From Methylotuvimicrobium buryatense 5G (GTDB taxonomy: Bacteria > Pseudomonadota > Gammaproteobacteria > Methylococcales > Methylomonadaceae): a DNA stretch of 64,000 bases. Made by a program: the position numbers and the translations under genes. Shown here piece after piece: positions 36,963-45,377 of the stretch (positions are counted from its first letter, which is position 1; the number at the start of each line of letters is the position of its first letter). The notes under the pieces were generated by a model. It saw only the letters and a program-made list of their open reading frames with translations, did no database searches and was not told the DNA's origin. Location of the stretch: positions 376,582 through 440,581 of the forward strand of contig NZ_KB455575.1 of NCBI RefSeq assembly GCF_000341735.1, in the 5' to 3' direction.

Positions 36963-37628
36963 ATGTTGAGTCGTTATGTGCAGGCATACAACGAAGCGGT
37001 TTTCGAAACCGATAAACAGGCGGCCTTGGCCGTGGTCGACGGGGCTCTACAGGACGGTTATAGCCCGGAAGATATTGTGTTCAATTTGGTCATCCCTGCC
37101 GTGGAAGCCATGATGGCGCGCATCGAACAGGACCCCGATTCCAATTTGGCGCAACATTTCATGACGGCACAAATCGCCTCGGAAGTGACCGAGCGAATGC
37201 TGGAAAAATTCGCTAGCCCGCCGGAAGCGATAGGCAAAGTGGTGATCGGCGCCGCCTATGGCGATTTACACTCGCTCGGTAAACGTATCGTGATCGGGTG
37301 TCTTAAATCGCTGATGGTGGATGTCATCGATCTAGGTATTAATATCCGCGCCGAACAATTTGTCGACAGGGCTGTTGAAAACGGCGCGCAAGTCATCGCG
37401 ATCTCAGCCATGATGGTGCATACCGCGACCGGCGAGAACGGCAGTATCAAGGTTCGAGCCTTATTAAAGGAGCGAGGCTTGGAAGACAAAATAAAATTGG
37501 CGGTTGGCGGCGCGCCTTACCGATTCGATCCGGAGTTATACAAAAAAGTGGGGGGCGACGCATGGGCTCCCGACGGCGTGACGGCGGCAAAAGTTATTAT
37601 CCAATTGATCAAAGAGGTGAACGCATGA
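36963..37628 (+). CDS. Corrinoid (B12-binding) methyl-carrier protein
   Basis: A 221-residue protein of the MtaC/MtbC/MttC/MetH-cap type. A four-helix cap domain (about 1-88) is followed by the Rossmann-like B12 domain (about 92-218). The base-off/His-on motif D-x-H-x2-G is intact as GDLHSLGKRI (D101, H103, G106). Later motifs are VIDLGINIRAEQFV, AISAMMVHTA and KLAVGGAPY. It would carry a methyl group on cobalt between methyltransferases and be reactivated by the RACo-like protein upstream. Coupled by ATGA to the UroD-family gene. The substrate methyltransferase (MtaB/MttB type) is not in the window. Confidence 0.92.
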   Translation: MLSRYVQAYNEAVFETDKQAALAVVDGALQDGYSPEDIVFNLVIPAVEAMMARIEQDPDSNLAQHFMTAQIASEVTERMLEKFASPPEAIGKVVIGAAYGDLHSLGKRIVIGCLKSLMVDVIDLGINIRAEQFVDRAVENGAQVIAISAMMVHTATGENGSIKVRALLKERGLEDKIKLAVGGAPYRFDPELYKKVGGDAWAPDGVTAAKVIIQLIKEVNA

Positions 37629-38653
37629 CACCTTTAGAAATTTTAGCGGCGGCTATAAACGGCGATCCGGCACCGCGTATTCCGATCTTTTGCAATTTGC
37701 TCGATCAAGGCGCGCGCGAACTCAATATGCACTCGCAAGATTATTTTGCTCGAGGAGAATGCGTGGCCGAAGCGCAATTGCGAATGTTAAAGCGCTTCGG
37801 TCATGACAATGCGTGGAGTTTGCATTATGTCGGCAAGGAAGCCGAATTGTTGGGCTGCCAAAAAATATTATTTGCCGATGACGGCGTGCCTAATGTGGAA
37901 GATTTCGTGATCAAGAATTGGGACGATATCGCCAAATTCGAAGTCCCAACCGATATTACTCAACATCAAGCGTGGCAGGCCATTGACGATTGTTTATCGA
38001 TTTTACGTGCCGAAATAGGGCAGACGCATGCCATTTGCGCTTACGTGACGGCCTCGACGACCTTGCCGGCCCTATTGATGGGCATGGATAACTGGATGGA
38101 GCTGTTTTTGACCGGGCCTGTCGATCTGCGCGACGAATTGTTGCGCAAATGCGTTGATTTTTTTCATCAGCACATTAACGCGCTGCGTGCGGCCGGAGCG
38201 AATGTTCTGATTTACTCGACGCCGTTCGGTTCGCCCTATTTGGTCGGTAATAAAATCATTGAACAAATCGTGTTGCCCTGGATGAAACTCGATTTGCAGC
38301 CGGGCGGCGTAGATGATGTCGTCTATTACTGCGGTATGGCGCCATTTAACGGCGTCATCGATTTGGTGTTTGACCAACTGGGCATCACCTCGCATTACAT
38401 CAGTCCATTGGCTGACTTGGCCGAAGCCAAGCGCTTGATCAATACCCGCGGCTTGACTTGTGGTGTGATAGACGACATCAAAATGATTCATTGGACTGAG
38501 GCGGAAACCAAAGCCGAAGTTAAACGCATCGTCGAGATAGGCAAGCAGGGCGGACATTTTTTATTCGGTAATGGCGTTATGCCTCTGGCAGTGCCGGAGG
38601 TCAATATCAAGGCGATGATAACGGCTGCCTTTGAGTACGGGCAGTTGACATGA
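37625..38653 (+). CDS. Uroporphyrinogen-decarboxylase-family methyltransferase (MtaA/MtbA-like) with altered zinc site
   Basis: A 342-residue TIM-barrel protein of the UroD/cobalamin-methyltransferase family, placed between a corrinoid protein and a DUF1638 gene, which makes methyl transfer rather than haem synthesis likely. By eye, the H-x-C...C zinc motif of MtaA/MtbA corresponds here to Y234-Y-C236 and, about 80 residues on, to FGNGVMP with Asn about 316 where the second Cys is expected. Two of three zinc ligands thus seem lost. Start at 37625 overlaps the previous stop (ATGA); the longer upstream frame is not needed. Methyl donor and acceptor are unknown. Confidence 0.85.
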   Translation: MTPLEILAAAINGDPAPRIPIFCNLLDQGARELNMHSQDYFARGECVAEAQLRMLKRFGHDNAWSLHYVGKEAELLGCQKILFADDGVPNVEDFVIKNWDDIAKFEVPTDITQHQAWQAIDDCLSILRAEIGQTHAICAYVTASTTLPALLMGMDNWMELFLTGPVDLRDELLRKCVDFFHQHINALRAAGANVLIYSTPFGSPYLVGNKIIEQIVLPWMKLDLQPGGVDDVVYYCGMAPFNGVIDLVFDQLGITSHYISPLADLAEAKRLINTRGLTCGVIDDIKMIHWTEAETKAEVKRIVEIGKQGGHFLFGNGVMPLAVPEVNIKAMITAAFEYGQLT

Positions 38654-39273
38654 AAAAATTTGTCCTGCATCAGGAGCATACAGAGCCCTTGACGATGGTC
38701 GGTTGCGGTATTTTGCGCAAAGAAGTCGACTATTTGATCCGGACTCATGGCTGGAATGTGCAAACGCATTTTTTGGATTCGGCCCTGCACAATTACCTGA
38801 ATCGTTTATCGAAAGAACTTAACGAAGCCTTGCAAGAGCATGAGGCGAAAGGCGAAAAAACCTTTGTTTTTTACGGGAGTTGCCATCCGTTGATGGACAA
38901 TTATTTGGACGAGCATCGCACTTGCCGTACCCGGGGGCAAAATTGCATCGTTATGTTATTGGGTTATGAGCGTTTCATGCAGGAGCTTGAAAAGGGTGCG
39001 TACTTTCTGGTCGAGGATTGGGCGTTGACCTGGCAACCGATGATCACGGCATGTTTCGGTAACAATATTACTGTCGTACGCGAAATTTTTCACAGTAGCC
39101 ATAAATTCATGCTTGCACTCAAAACCCCATGCAGCGTCGATTTTTCCGAAGCCGCTCAAACGGCGGCCGATTTTGTGGATTTGCCTTTACAGTGGCTCGA
39201 AGTGGATCTTGAACACTTAAAGCAAGTGTTGTTCGAAGCTATTAAGCAGCGATTAGATCAAGCAACGACTTGA
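38650..39273 (+). CDS. DUF1638 protein associated with corrinoid methyltransferases
   Basis: A 207-residue soluble protein recognised as DUF1638-like: MVGCGILRKEVDYLI near the N-terminus, VFYGSCHPLMDNYL (about 73-86), TCRTRGQNCIVMLLG, and YFLVEDWALTWQPM. Conserved Cys residues (about 19, 78, 91, 98) could bind a metal. DUF1638 genes commonly lie next to methyltransferase and corrinoid genes in anaerobes, but no function is established that I know of. ATGA overlap with the UroD-family gene; the kinase starts 6 nt after its stop. Confidence 0.82.
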   Translation: MKKFVLHQEHTEPLTMVGCGILRKEVDYLIRTHGWNVQTHFLDSALHNYLNRLSKELNEALQEHEAKGEKTFVFYGSCHPLMDNYLDEHRTCRTRGQNCIVMLLGYERFMQELEKGAYFLVEDWALTWQPMITACFGNNITVVREIFHSSHKFMLALKTPCSVDFSEAAQTAADFVDLPLQWLEVDLEHLKQVLFEAIKQRLDQATT

Positions 39274-39279
39274 ACGGGC

Positions 39280-41271
39280 ATGATGAATTCAAACGAACAT
39301 GATTTGCAAATGCGTATAGAGCACTTGGAACACCGTGTCCGTAAGCTATCCGAAGAAAAGGCCAATCTGCATCTTGTCCTGCATATGGTGGAATTGCTCA
39401 ATCCGATTGCCGGTATCGATTATTTCTTAGATAGTATGATCGCGGCTCTTTGCGGTAGTTTAGGCGGTACCAATACGGAGATTTATTATCTGGACGAAGG
39501 CGAGATTCACTATGTCAACTTATTCGGCGAAAAACGGATTGTCGGTGAGATTGAAGATTCGTTGGTGGCGGAGGTCTTTGCCACTCGCCATTTTGTCGAA
39601 CAAAATACCGATTTGAACCATACCTTGCTCAAGGATAATGTAGCGGCGGTGGCTTGTACTTGGGTGATGCCCTTAACTATCGGCGACCAAATTTTGGGTG
39701 TTGTCAAAATGTCCGATTTGCTTGGGTCGGCACAGATGCGCAATTATTTGGCACCGTTTTTTTCTCATATTGCGCTGATTCTGAACAATAAAATCCAAAC
39801 CCGTAAAGCGGAAGCCGCTAATCGCGCTAAAAGCAGTTTTTTAGCGACGATGTCGCACGAAATCCGCACACCGTTAAATGGGATTTTAGGTATGGCTCAA
39901 TTATTGGCCAAGCAAGAATGTAGCGATGCCAAGCGTATGGAGTGTGTGCGTACGATTTTGACCTCCGGCAACAATTTGCTTGCTTTGCTCAATGATATTT
40001 TAGATTTGTCTAAAATCGAGGCGAATCGCTTGGAGTTAAATTTATTAGCCGTTCAACCACAAAGGATCTTAGACGAAATCATGACGCTTTTTTCCGGTGC
40101 CGCCCAGCAAAAAGGCCTGAGAATTCATGCGGCCTGGGTAGATGGCGAGGTAAAGGCTTATCAAGTTGACTCGCTCAGAGTTAAGCAAATGTTATCCAAT
40201 CTGGTCAGTAATGCGATTAAGTTTACCGATCGCGGTTCTGTCCGGATTGAGGCACGTTCAATCCTTGATGAGTCGGGGAATTGCTTGTTGGAGTTTTCGG
40301 TCAGCGATACCGGTATCGGTATTCCAAAGGACAAGCAGCGCGAGTTATTTAAACCGTTTACCCAGGTCGATAGCAGTTCGAATCGACGCTATGTGGGTAC
40401 TGGGCTAGGTTTGTCGCTGGTGTCGCGTTTTGCCGAGTTGATGCAAGGCAAAGCAGGGTTTGAGAGCGATGAAGGGCAAGGTTCGCGTTTTTGGTTTCGG
40501 ATACCTACCCGAGTCGATAATGAGATCGACAACACCGCTTTACCATCCAATATCGATGAATCATCCCAATTATCGAATCTAAATCTTAAGTTAAAACGCG
40601 TATTATTGATCGCTAGCGATTCCGTGCATGGTGCTAATTTGTCGGCACAACTTAAGGCTCGATCTATCGACGCGTTTAGCATTGATCTTGACGATCAAAT
40701 TCCGGACGTTATCGACAAGGATCTAGGATTTGATGCAATCATTATTGAGTCAAGTTTGGAAAATAGATCTCTTAGCCGCCTTGCGAGAAAGATTCGTGAC
40801 TTGGAGTCGGCTAATCGTCTTCCTCGCGCATTCATCATCGGTATTAGCGATAAACAGCATAGCGATGAGTTGGACACGGAATTTGAGCAGGATATCGATG
40901 AGTTGCTCGTTCGGCCTTTTACGATAGAGCATTTAGTGAACGTTATCGAAAGCCATATTCGTTTATCTGCGGCTCTGCAACAAAAGACAGTCATTTGTAA
41001 TGAGGAAGAACGCTTGTTTTTCAAGAATTGTGAGGGTATCACCGAGATTCTCGATGATCTCGAACGCCAGTTGGAAAAAAATATGTTCACGGCTGTTGAG
41101 CAGTTTAACATGCTGCAAGCAAAAGTGGACGGTAGTTCGATCGCTTCGCATTTTGTCGCGCTTGGTAAACTAATCAATGATATGAATTTTGAGGAGGCTC
41201 ATTTACAGCTAAAGTTATTGCGCGAGCGATTCTCCGAGACCGAGACGAAGGAAACGCATTGTGGGCATTGA
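39280..41271 (+). CDS. Hybrid-type sensor histidine kinase with degenerate receiver
   Basis: A 663-residue soluble kinase. A short coiled coil (about 8-35) and a GAF-like sensor domain (about 35-170) precede HisKA FLATMSHEIRTPLNGILGMAQ (His about 193). The ATPase domain has NLVSNAIKFTDRGS, DTGIGI, FKPFTQVDSSSNRRYVGTGLGLSLV. A receiver-like domain (about 440-565) lacks the acidic pair and the phospho-acceptor: FDAIIIESSLENRS stands where LDxxMP is expected, though VRPF is kept. A helical tail of about 85 residues might be Hpt-like. Last but one gene of the corrinoid operon, so a methyl-transfer state is a possible signal. Confidence 0.87.
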   Translation: MMNSNEHDLQMRIEHLEHRVRKLSEEKANLHLVLHMVELLNPIAGIDYFLDSMIAALCGSLGGTNTEIYYLDEGEIHYVNLFGEKRIVGEIEDSLVAEVFATRHFVEQNTDLNHTLLKDNVAAVACTWVMPLTIGDQILGVVKMSDLLGSAQMRNYLAPFFSHIALILNNKIQTRKAEAANRAKSSFLATMSHEIRTPLNGILGMAQLLAKQECSDAKRMECVRTILTSGNNLLALLNDILDLSKIEANRLELNLLAVQPQRILDEIMTLFSGAAQQKGLRIHAAWVDGEVKAYQVDSLRVKQMLSNLVSNAIKFTDRGSVRIEARSILDESGNCLLEFSVSDTGIGIPKDKQRELFKPFTQVDSSSNRRYVGTGLGLSLVSRFAELMQGKAGFESDEGQGSRFWFRIPTRVDNEIDNTALPSNIDESSQLSNLNLKLKRVLLIASDSVHGANLSAQLKARSIDAFSIDLDDQIPDVIDKDLGFDAIIIESSLENRSLSRLARKIRDLESANRLPRAFIIGISDKQHSDELDTEFEQDIDELLVRPFTIEHLVNVIESHIRLSAALQQKTVICNEEERLFFKNCEGITEILDDLERQLEKNMFTAVEQFNMLQAKVDGSSIASHFVALGKLINDMNFEEAHLQLKLLRERFSETETKETHCGH

Positions 41272-43387
41272 GCGCCAGAAAATCCTGATAATCGACGATA
41301 CGCCGGCCAATATTACGTTGTTGGGGATGGCATTAAAGGATCACTACGAGATCCAGATCGCGACTAGCGGTAAAAAAGGCTTGGAGCTGGCTAGCGAGAC
41401 TCCGCCCGATTTGGTTTTGCTCGATATCATGATGCCCGATCTCGATGGCTATGAAACCTGCCGGTTATTCAAGGCCGATGAAAGGTTGCGGCATATACCG
41501 ATTATTTTCGTGACTGCGTTGAGCGAAATCGAAGCTGAAATTCAAGGTTTATCGCTGGGTGCGGCAGATTATTTGGTCAAACCGTTTAATCTCCAGATTG
41601 CTCAGCTTAGGGTGCGCAATTTATTGGAAACCGAACGAATGCGGCAGGCGTTGCGTCAGACGGAAGAAGATCAACGTCTTGCCGCGACCGTCTTTGCCTA
41701 TAGTCATGACGGCATCGTGATTACCGATGTTGAAAACCGTATTATCAATGTCAATAACGCCTTTAGCCGTATTACCGGTTATGGACTTGACGAAATCAAA
41801 GGCCAAAACCCAAGCATACTCAAATCGGGGCGGCAGGATACCGAATTCTACCAAAACATGTGGCAAGCCTTGTTATCGGAAGGTCACTGGAGCGGCGAAA
41901 TTTGGAATCGCAACAAGCAGGGTGAGATTTACGCGGCTTTGACGTCTATTGCTGTGGTCAGGGACGATCAAGACAGCATTCATCATTTCATCGGTTCATT
42001 TATCGACATTACTCCGATCAAAGAACATCAGCACGCATTGGAACGTATCGCGCATTTCGATCCCTTGACCGGGGTTCCGAACCGCTTTTTATTATCGGAT
42101 CGATTGGAACAAGCCATTGTTCATACGCGGCGGTCGCGAAAATTAATGGCGGTGTGTTATCTGGATCTGGATGAATTTAAACCGATCAATGATCGATTCG
42201 GTCATCAAGTCGGCGATCAATTATTGATAGAAATTACCCGTCGCATCAAGGCTTGTTTACGCGAAGGCGATACGTTGGCACGCATAGGCGGCGATGAGTT
42301 TGTATTATTATTGTTGGATATCAATGACAGAGGCGAATGTAAGACGATATTACGAAGAATTCTCAAAGCTGTTTCGGCAAAAATGTTGTTGGCGAATCAA
42401 TATGTGTCGGTATCATTGAGCTTGGGTTTTACTCTGTATCCGGATGATTTTTCCGATACTGAAACACTGATTCGACATGCCGATCAAGCGATGTATCAAG
42501 CCAAGCAACAAGGTAAGAATCGATTTCAACGTTTCGACATGCTTCAAGAAAAACATGCATACGAGCAAGGGAAGCAACTTGCCCGTATCGAATGCGCATT
42601 GGCCAATAATGAATTTGTGTTGTATTTTCAGCCGAAGATCAATCTTCGCGATGGCGCTATTCTGGGAGTCGAGGCCTTGATTCGCTGGCAACATCCCGCG
42701 CGTGGTTTACTGAGCCCCTCCATGTTTTTGCCGATGATTCAAGGCAGTCAGCTTGAGATTAATATCGGCGATTGGGTGTTATCGACTGCCTTGAGTCGGT
42801 GGAATCAATGGAAAAAAGCAGGGGTCGATATTGCCATTAGTATTAATATTGCCGCTGGAGCATTGCTGCACCCTGACTTTGTTGAGAATTTATCCGCTAA
42901 ATGTGCCGAATATCCGGATTTGCAGTCAGGCTGTCTTGAGTTGGAAATACTGGAGACCGGAGCATTGGATGATGACGAACGCGCGATTAAGGTAATGAAG
43001 GCTTGCCAAGCTTTGGGTGTCGTATTTGCGCTCGACGATTTCGGAACAGGCTATTCGTCGTTGAGTTATCTGAAATCCTTACCGGCAAAAACGTTAAAAA
43101 TCGACCGGTCGTTTGTATTGGGTATGCTGGAAAATGAAGGAGATTTAGCGATCGTTAAAGGGATTATTGATCTAGCCTCGATATTCAAAATGCAAGTCAT
43201 CTCGGAAGGCGTCGAAACAGTCGCGCACTTATTGAAATTACTTGAGCTAGGTTGTGAAAATGGTCAAGGGTATGCAATTGCAAAACCGATGCCAGAGGAG
43301 GATTTGCTCAATTGGTTAAAAGAATGGCAGTTGGAGCAAAAGAATTATCTTAAAAAAGCATTTCACCATGAAGAGCATGAAGATTAA
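41261..43387 (+). CDS. REC-PAS-GGDEF-EAL c-di-GMP enzyme
   Basis: A 708-residue response regulator. The receiver (about 1-120) has IIDDTPAN and LVLLDIMMPDLDGYE (Asp about 52). PAS (about 135-255) has VENRIINVNNAFSRITGY. GGDEF is intact (ARIGGDEFVLLLLD, about 345), and EAL is intact (VEALIRWQHP, LDDFGTGYSS, SEGVET). Both synthesis and hydrolysis of c-di-GMP are possible. GTG start behind AAGGAAA overlaps the kinase stop by 11 nt, making it the likely partner. The last residues FHHEEHED derive from a dispersed repeat. Confidence 0.92.
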   Translation: MGIERQKILIIDDTPANITLLGMALKDHYEIQIATSGKKGLELASETPPDLVLLDIMMPDLDGYETCRLFKADERLRHIPIIFVTALSEIEAEIQGLSLGAADYLVKPFNLQIAQLRVRNLLETERMRQALRQTEEDQRLAATVFAYSHDGIVITDVENRIINVNNAFSRITGYGLDEIKGQNPSILKSGRQDTEFYQNMWQALLSEGHWSGEIWNRNKQGEIYAALTSIAVVRDDQDSIHHFIGSFIDITPIKEHQHALERIAHFDPLTGVPNRFLLSDRLEQAIVHTRRSRKLMAVCYLDLDEFKPINDRFGHQVGDQLLIEITRRIKACLREGDTLARIGGDEFVLLLLDINDRGECKTILRRILKAVSAKMLLANQYVSVSLSLGFTLYPDDFSDTETLIRHADQAMYQAKQQGKNRFQRFDMLQEKHAYEQGKQLARIECALANNEFVLYFQPKINLRDGAILGVEALIRWQHPARGLLSPSMFLPMIQGSQLEINIGDWVLSTALSRWNQWKKAGVDIAISINIAAGALLHPDFVENLSAKCAEYPDLQSGCLELEILETGALDDDERAIKVMKACQALGVVFALDDFGTGYSSLSYLKSLPAKTLKIDRSFVLGMLENEGDLAIVKGIIDLASIFKMQVISEGVETVAHLLKLLELGCENGQGYAIAKPMPEEDLLNWLKEWQLEQKNYLKKAFHHEEHED
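43359..43385 (+). repeat. Small accatgaag repeat, copy e (forms gene 3' end)
   Basis: TTTCACCATGAAGAGCATGA and following bases encode the C-terminal HHEEHED of the REC-PAS-GGDEF-EAL protein, whose stop follows at once. It is the same family as at 20034 and 22901. Confidence 0.65.
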
Positions 43388-43392
43388 GAAGT

Positions 43393-43531
43393 TATACCTA
43401 TCGCACTTCAAATTTCGGCATTAGCGTATGAAGGCGTCGGGGTGTTCGGCAAAGGCTTTGCCAGCATGGACGTATTCACGGCGTCCTTTGACGGACACCC
43501 CGGCACCGAAGTTTGACCAGCAAAGGGTATA
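43393..43531 (+). repeat. MITE-like element, copy 3
   Basis: A 139-bp copy beginning 5 nt after the stop of the REC-PAS-GGDEF-EAL gene. It has both ends but lacks the internal ATGCTGTCATAGAGCCTACA segment of longer copies. Confidence 0.85.
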
Positions 43532-43596
43532 TAAAACTTTCGCTTACTCAAGAAGTTGGCAGCGATGTTTAGATAATTTCTTGAATGTTTCAAGAA

Positions 43597-43619
43597 ATTC
43601 ATGTGCTTCATGGTTAAAT
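43597..43619 (-). repeat. Small accatgaag repeat, copy f (fragment)
   Basis: The reverse strand reads TTTAACCATGAAGCACATGAA, matching the copy at 22901. Confidence 0.5.
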
Positions 43620-43656
43620 TGCAGCAATTCCCAGTTTGAGCAGTTTCGCCGATTTT

Positions 43657-43857
43657 AGGGTGTGGGGTATGCCTGTCGAGGAACGCCGTAAACCCATCCA
43701 TGGGGGCTTGGCGGCAGCTCGAACGCCAAGGATGGCCTGAATGCAGATTTTGCAGGAGCAAAAATCTGCAAGCGCCAAGGATGGCGTGAATGCAGATTTT
43801 GCAGGAGCAAAAATCTGCCCTGCCGCCGACATCCTCGCCAAGCATACCCCACACCCT
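43657..43857. repeat. Second MITE-like element with perfect 16-bp terminal repeats and internal 49-bp tandem duplication
   Basis: AGGGTGTGGGGTATGC (43657-43672) is exactly inverted at 43842-43857. Inside, a 49-bp unit starting CGCCAAGGATGGC is present twice (43724-43772, 43773-43821), each with a hairpin GCAGATTTTGC...GCAAAAATCTGC. The right end (GCCGACATCCTCGC then GCAxACCCC) recurs at 45283-45320. It has no coding potential. It lies downstream of bioA (reverse strand) and could act in its transcript 3' end. Confidence 0.75.
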
Positions 43858-43917
43858 TTTTGATCTCCAAATTGGGAATTGCTGGTTAAATTGCCGAATT
43901 TAGGCTTATTGAATCGA

Positions 43918-45195
43918 TTACTGTAAGGTTTGAAAAACCGCCTCGGTTAATTTTTGCAGTTGATGTTCATCGATTATATAAGGCGGCATAGTATAGATTA
44001 AACGCCCGAAAGGCCTTAACCAAACGCCTTGTTTAACCAAGCGGTCTTGAATTTCGGAAAGGCACACAGGGTTTTTCATTTCAACGACACCGATAGCGCC
44101 GAGCACTCTGACATCGTCGACGCTAGCCAGGTTGCGGCACGGTTCCAAGCCCTTTTTTAGCCCGGCTTCTATGGCCGTGACCTGGCTTTGCCAATCCGAG
44201 TCGAGTAATAAGTCGATGCTTGCTGATGCGATGCTGCAGGCCAGCGGATTTCCCATGAATGTCGGCCCGTGCATGAAGCAGCCGGCCGGTCCTTCCGAAA
44301 TCGATTCGGCGACTTTGTCGGTCGTTAATGTTGCGGCTAGCGTCAGGTAACCGCCGGTTAAGGCCTTGCCGAGACACAAAATATCCGGAGAAATGCCGGC
44401 ATGTTCGCAAGCGAACAGTTTGCCGGTACGACCGAAGCCGGTCGCAATTTCGTCGGCGATCAGCAAGACATCATATTTTTTGCACAAGGCGCTTACCGAT
44501 TTCAGATAGTCGGGATGATAAAACCACATGCCCCCCGCGCCTTGTACGATTGGTTCGAGAATGACCGCCGCGCAGGAGTCGCCGTGCTTCGATAGAATGG
44601 ATTCCAACGAATCGATATCGGACGGATTCCAAGATTCGCCGAAACGGCAAGCGGGCCGCTGCGCGAAATGGTGCTGAGGCAATACGGGATTGAATAAATG
44701 ATGCATGCCGGTAACCGGGTCGCAGACCGACATCGCGCCGAAGGTATCGCCGTGATAACCGCCCCGAAGCGCCACGAATCGGTTTTTTTCGGGTTTGCCG
44801 AGCGCTTGCCAATATTGAATGGCCATCTTCAATGCGACTTCGACGCTGACCGATCCGGAGTCGCTCAAAAACACCGAACTCAAGCCCTCGGGGGTGATTT
44901 TCAATAGACGCTCGACCAATTCGATTGCCGGCGTATGCGTAATGCCGCCGAACATCACATGGGCCATCGATTGTAATTGTTCCGTGGCCGCTTGATTGAG
45001 CTTGGGGTGATTGTAACCGTGTATTGCCGACCACCAAGACGACATTCCGTCGATCAATTCGCGGCCATCGGCCAGTTTAAGCATGACGCCGGAGGCGCTG
45101 GCGACATGATAAACCGGTGTCGGTGCTGTCATTGACGTGTAGGGATGCCAGATATGGTCGCGGTCGAGTTGCAGTAGTGTGTTGAGTTGAGTCAT
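43918..45195 (-). CDS. bioA: Adenosylmethionine-8-amino-7-oxononanoate aminotransferase
   Basis: A 425-residue class III PLP aminotransferase of biotin synthesis, converting KAPA to DAPA with S-adenosylmethionine as amino donor. BioA hallmarks: [13 protein letters not shown] at the N-terminus, [56 protein letters not shown] and [17 protein letters not shown] with the PLP lysine (about 274). It stands alone; other biotin genes are not nearby. Length matches the family. Confidence 0.95.
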   Translation of the reverse strand: MTQLNTLLQLDRDHIWHPYTSMTAPTPVYHVASASGVMLKLADGRELIDGMSSWWSAIHGYNHPKLNQAATEQLQSMAHVMFGGITHTPAIELVERLLKITPEGLSSVFLSDSGSVSVEVALKMAIQYWQALGKPEKNRFVALRGGYHGDTFGAMSVCDPVTGMHHLFNPVLPQHHFAQRPACRFGESWNPSDIDSLESILSKHGDSCAAVILEPIVQGAGGMWFYHPDYLKSVSALCKKYDVLLIADEIATGFGRTGKLFACEHAGISPDILCLGKALTGGYLTLAATLTTDKVAESISEGPAGCFMHGPTFMGNPLACSIASASIDLLLDSDWQSQVTAIEAGLKKGLEPCRNLASVDDVRVLGAIGVVEMKNPVCLSEIQDRLVKQGVWLRPFGRLIYTMPPYIIDEHQLQKLTEAVFQTLQ

Positions 45196-45238
45196 TGATC
45201 TGAATAAGGTAGAGGGGTGTTATGATTCTAAATTAGTC

Positions 45239-45277
45239 GCGTAGGTCGGGTTAGCGCTAGCGTAACCCGACCTACGC
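45239..45277. repeat. Perfect 15-bp hairpin repeat upstream of bioA
   Basis: GCGTAGGTCGGGTTA (45239-45253) and TAACCCGACCTACGC (45263-45277) form a perfect stem with 9-nt loop. It is followed by a fragment of the 43657 element (to about 45320). It lies 44 nt before the bioA start, within its presumed leader or promoter. Confidence 0.7.
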
Positions 45278-45377
45278 GGCGGCTGCCGACATCCTCGCTA
45301 GGCAAACCCCCCGCACCTTTTCATTCAAGGATGCAATCCATGTGTGATTCAGCGCATGACTGCCAAAGCGTTTACGT

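Noticed and set aside
43724-43821. Possible CRISPR-like array
   Set aside because: Only two adjacent identical 49-bp units without spacers, inside an element with terminal inverted repeats; no cas genes.
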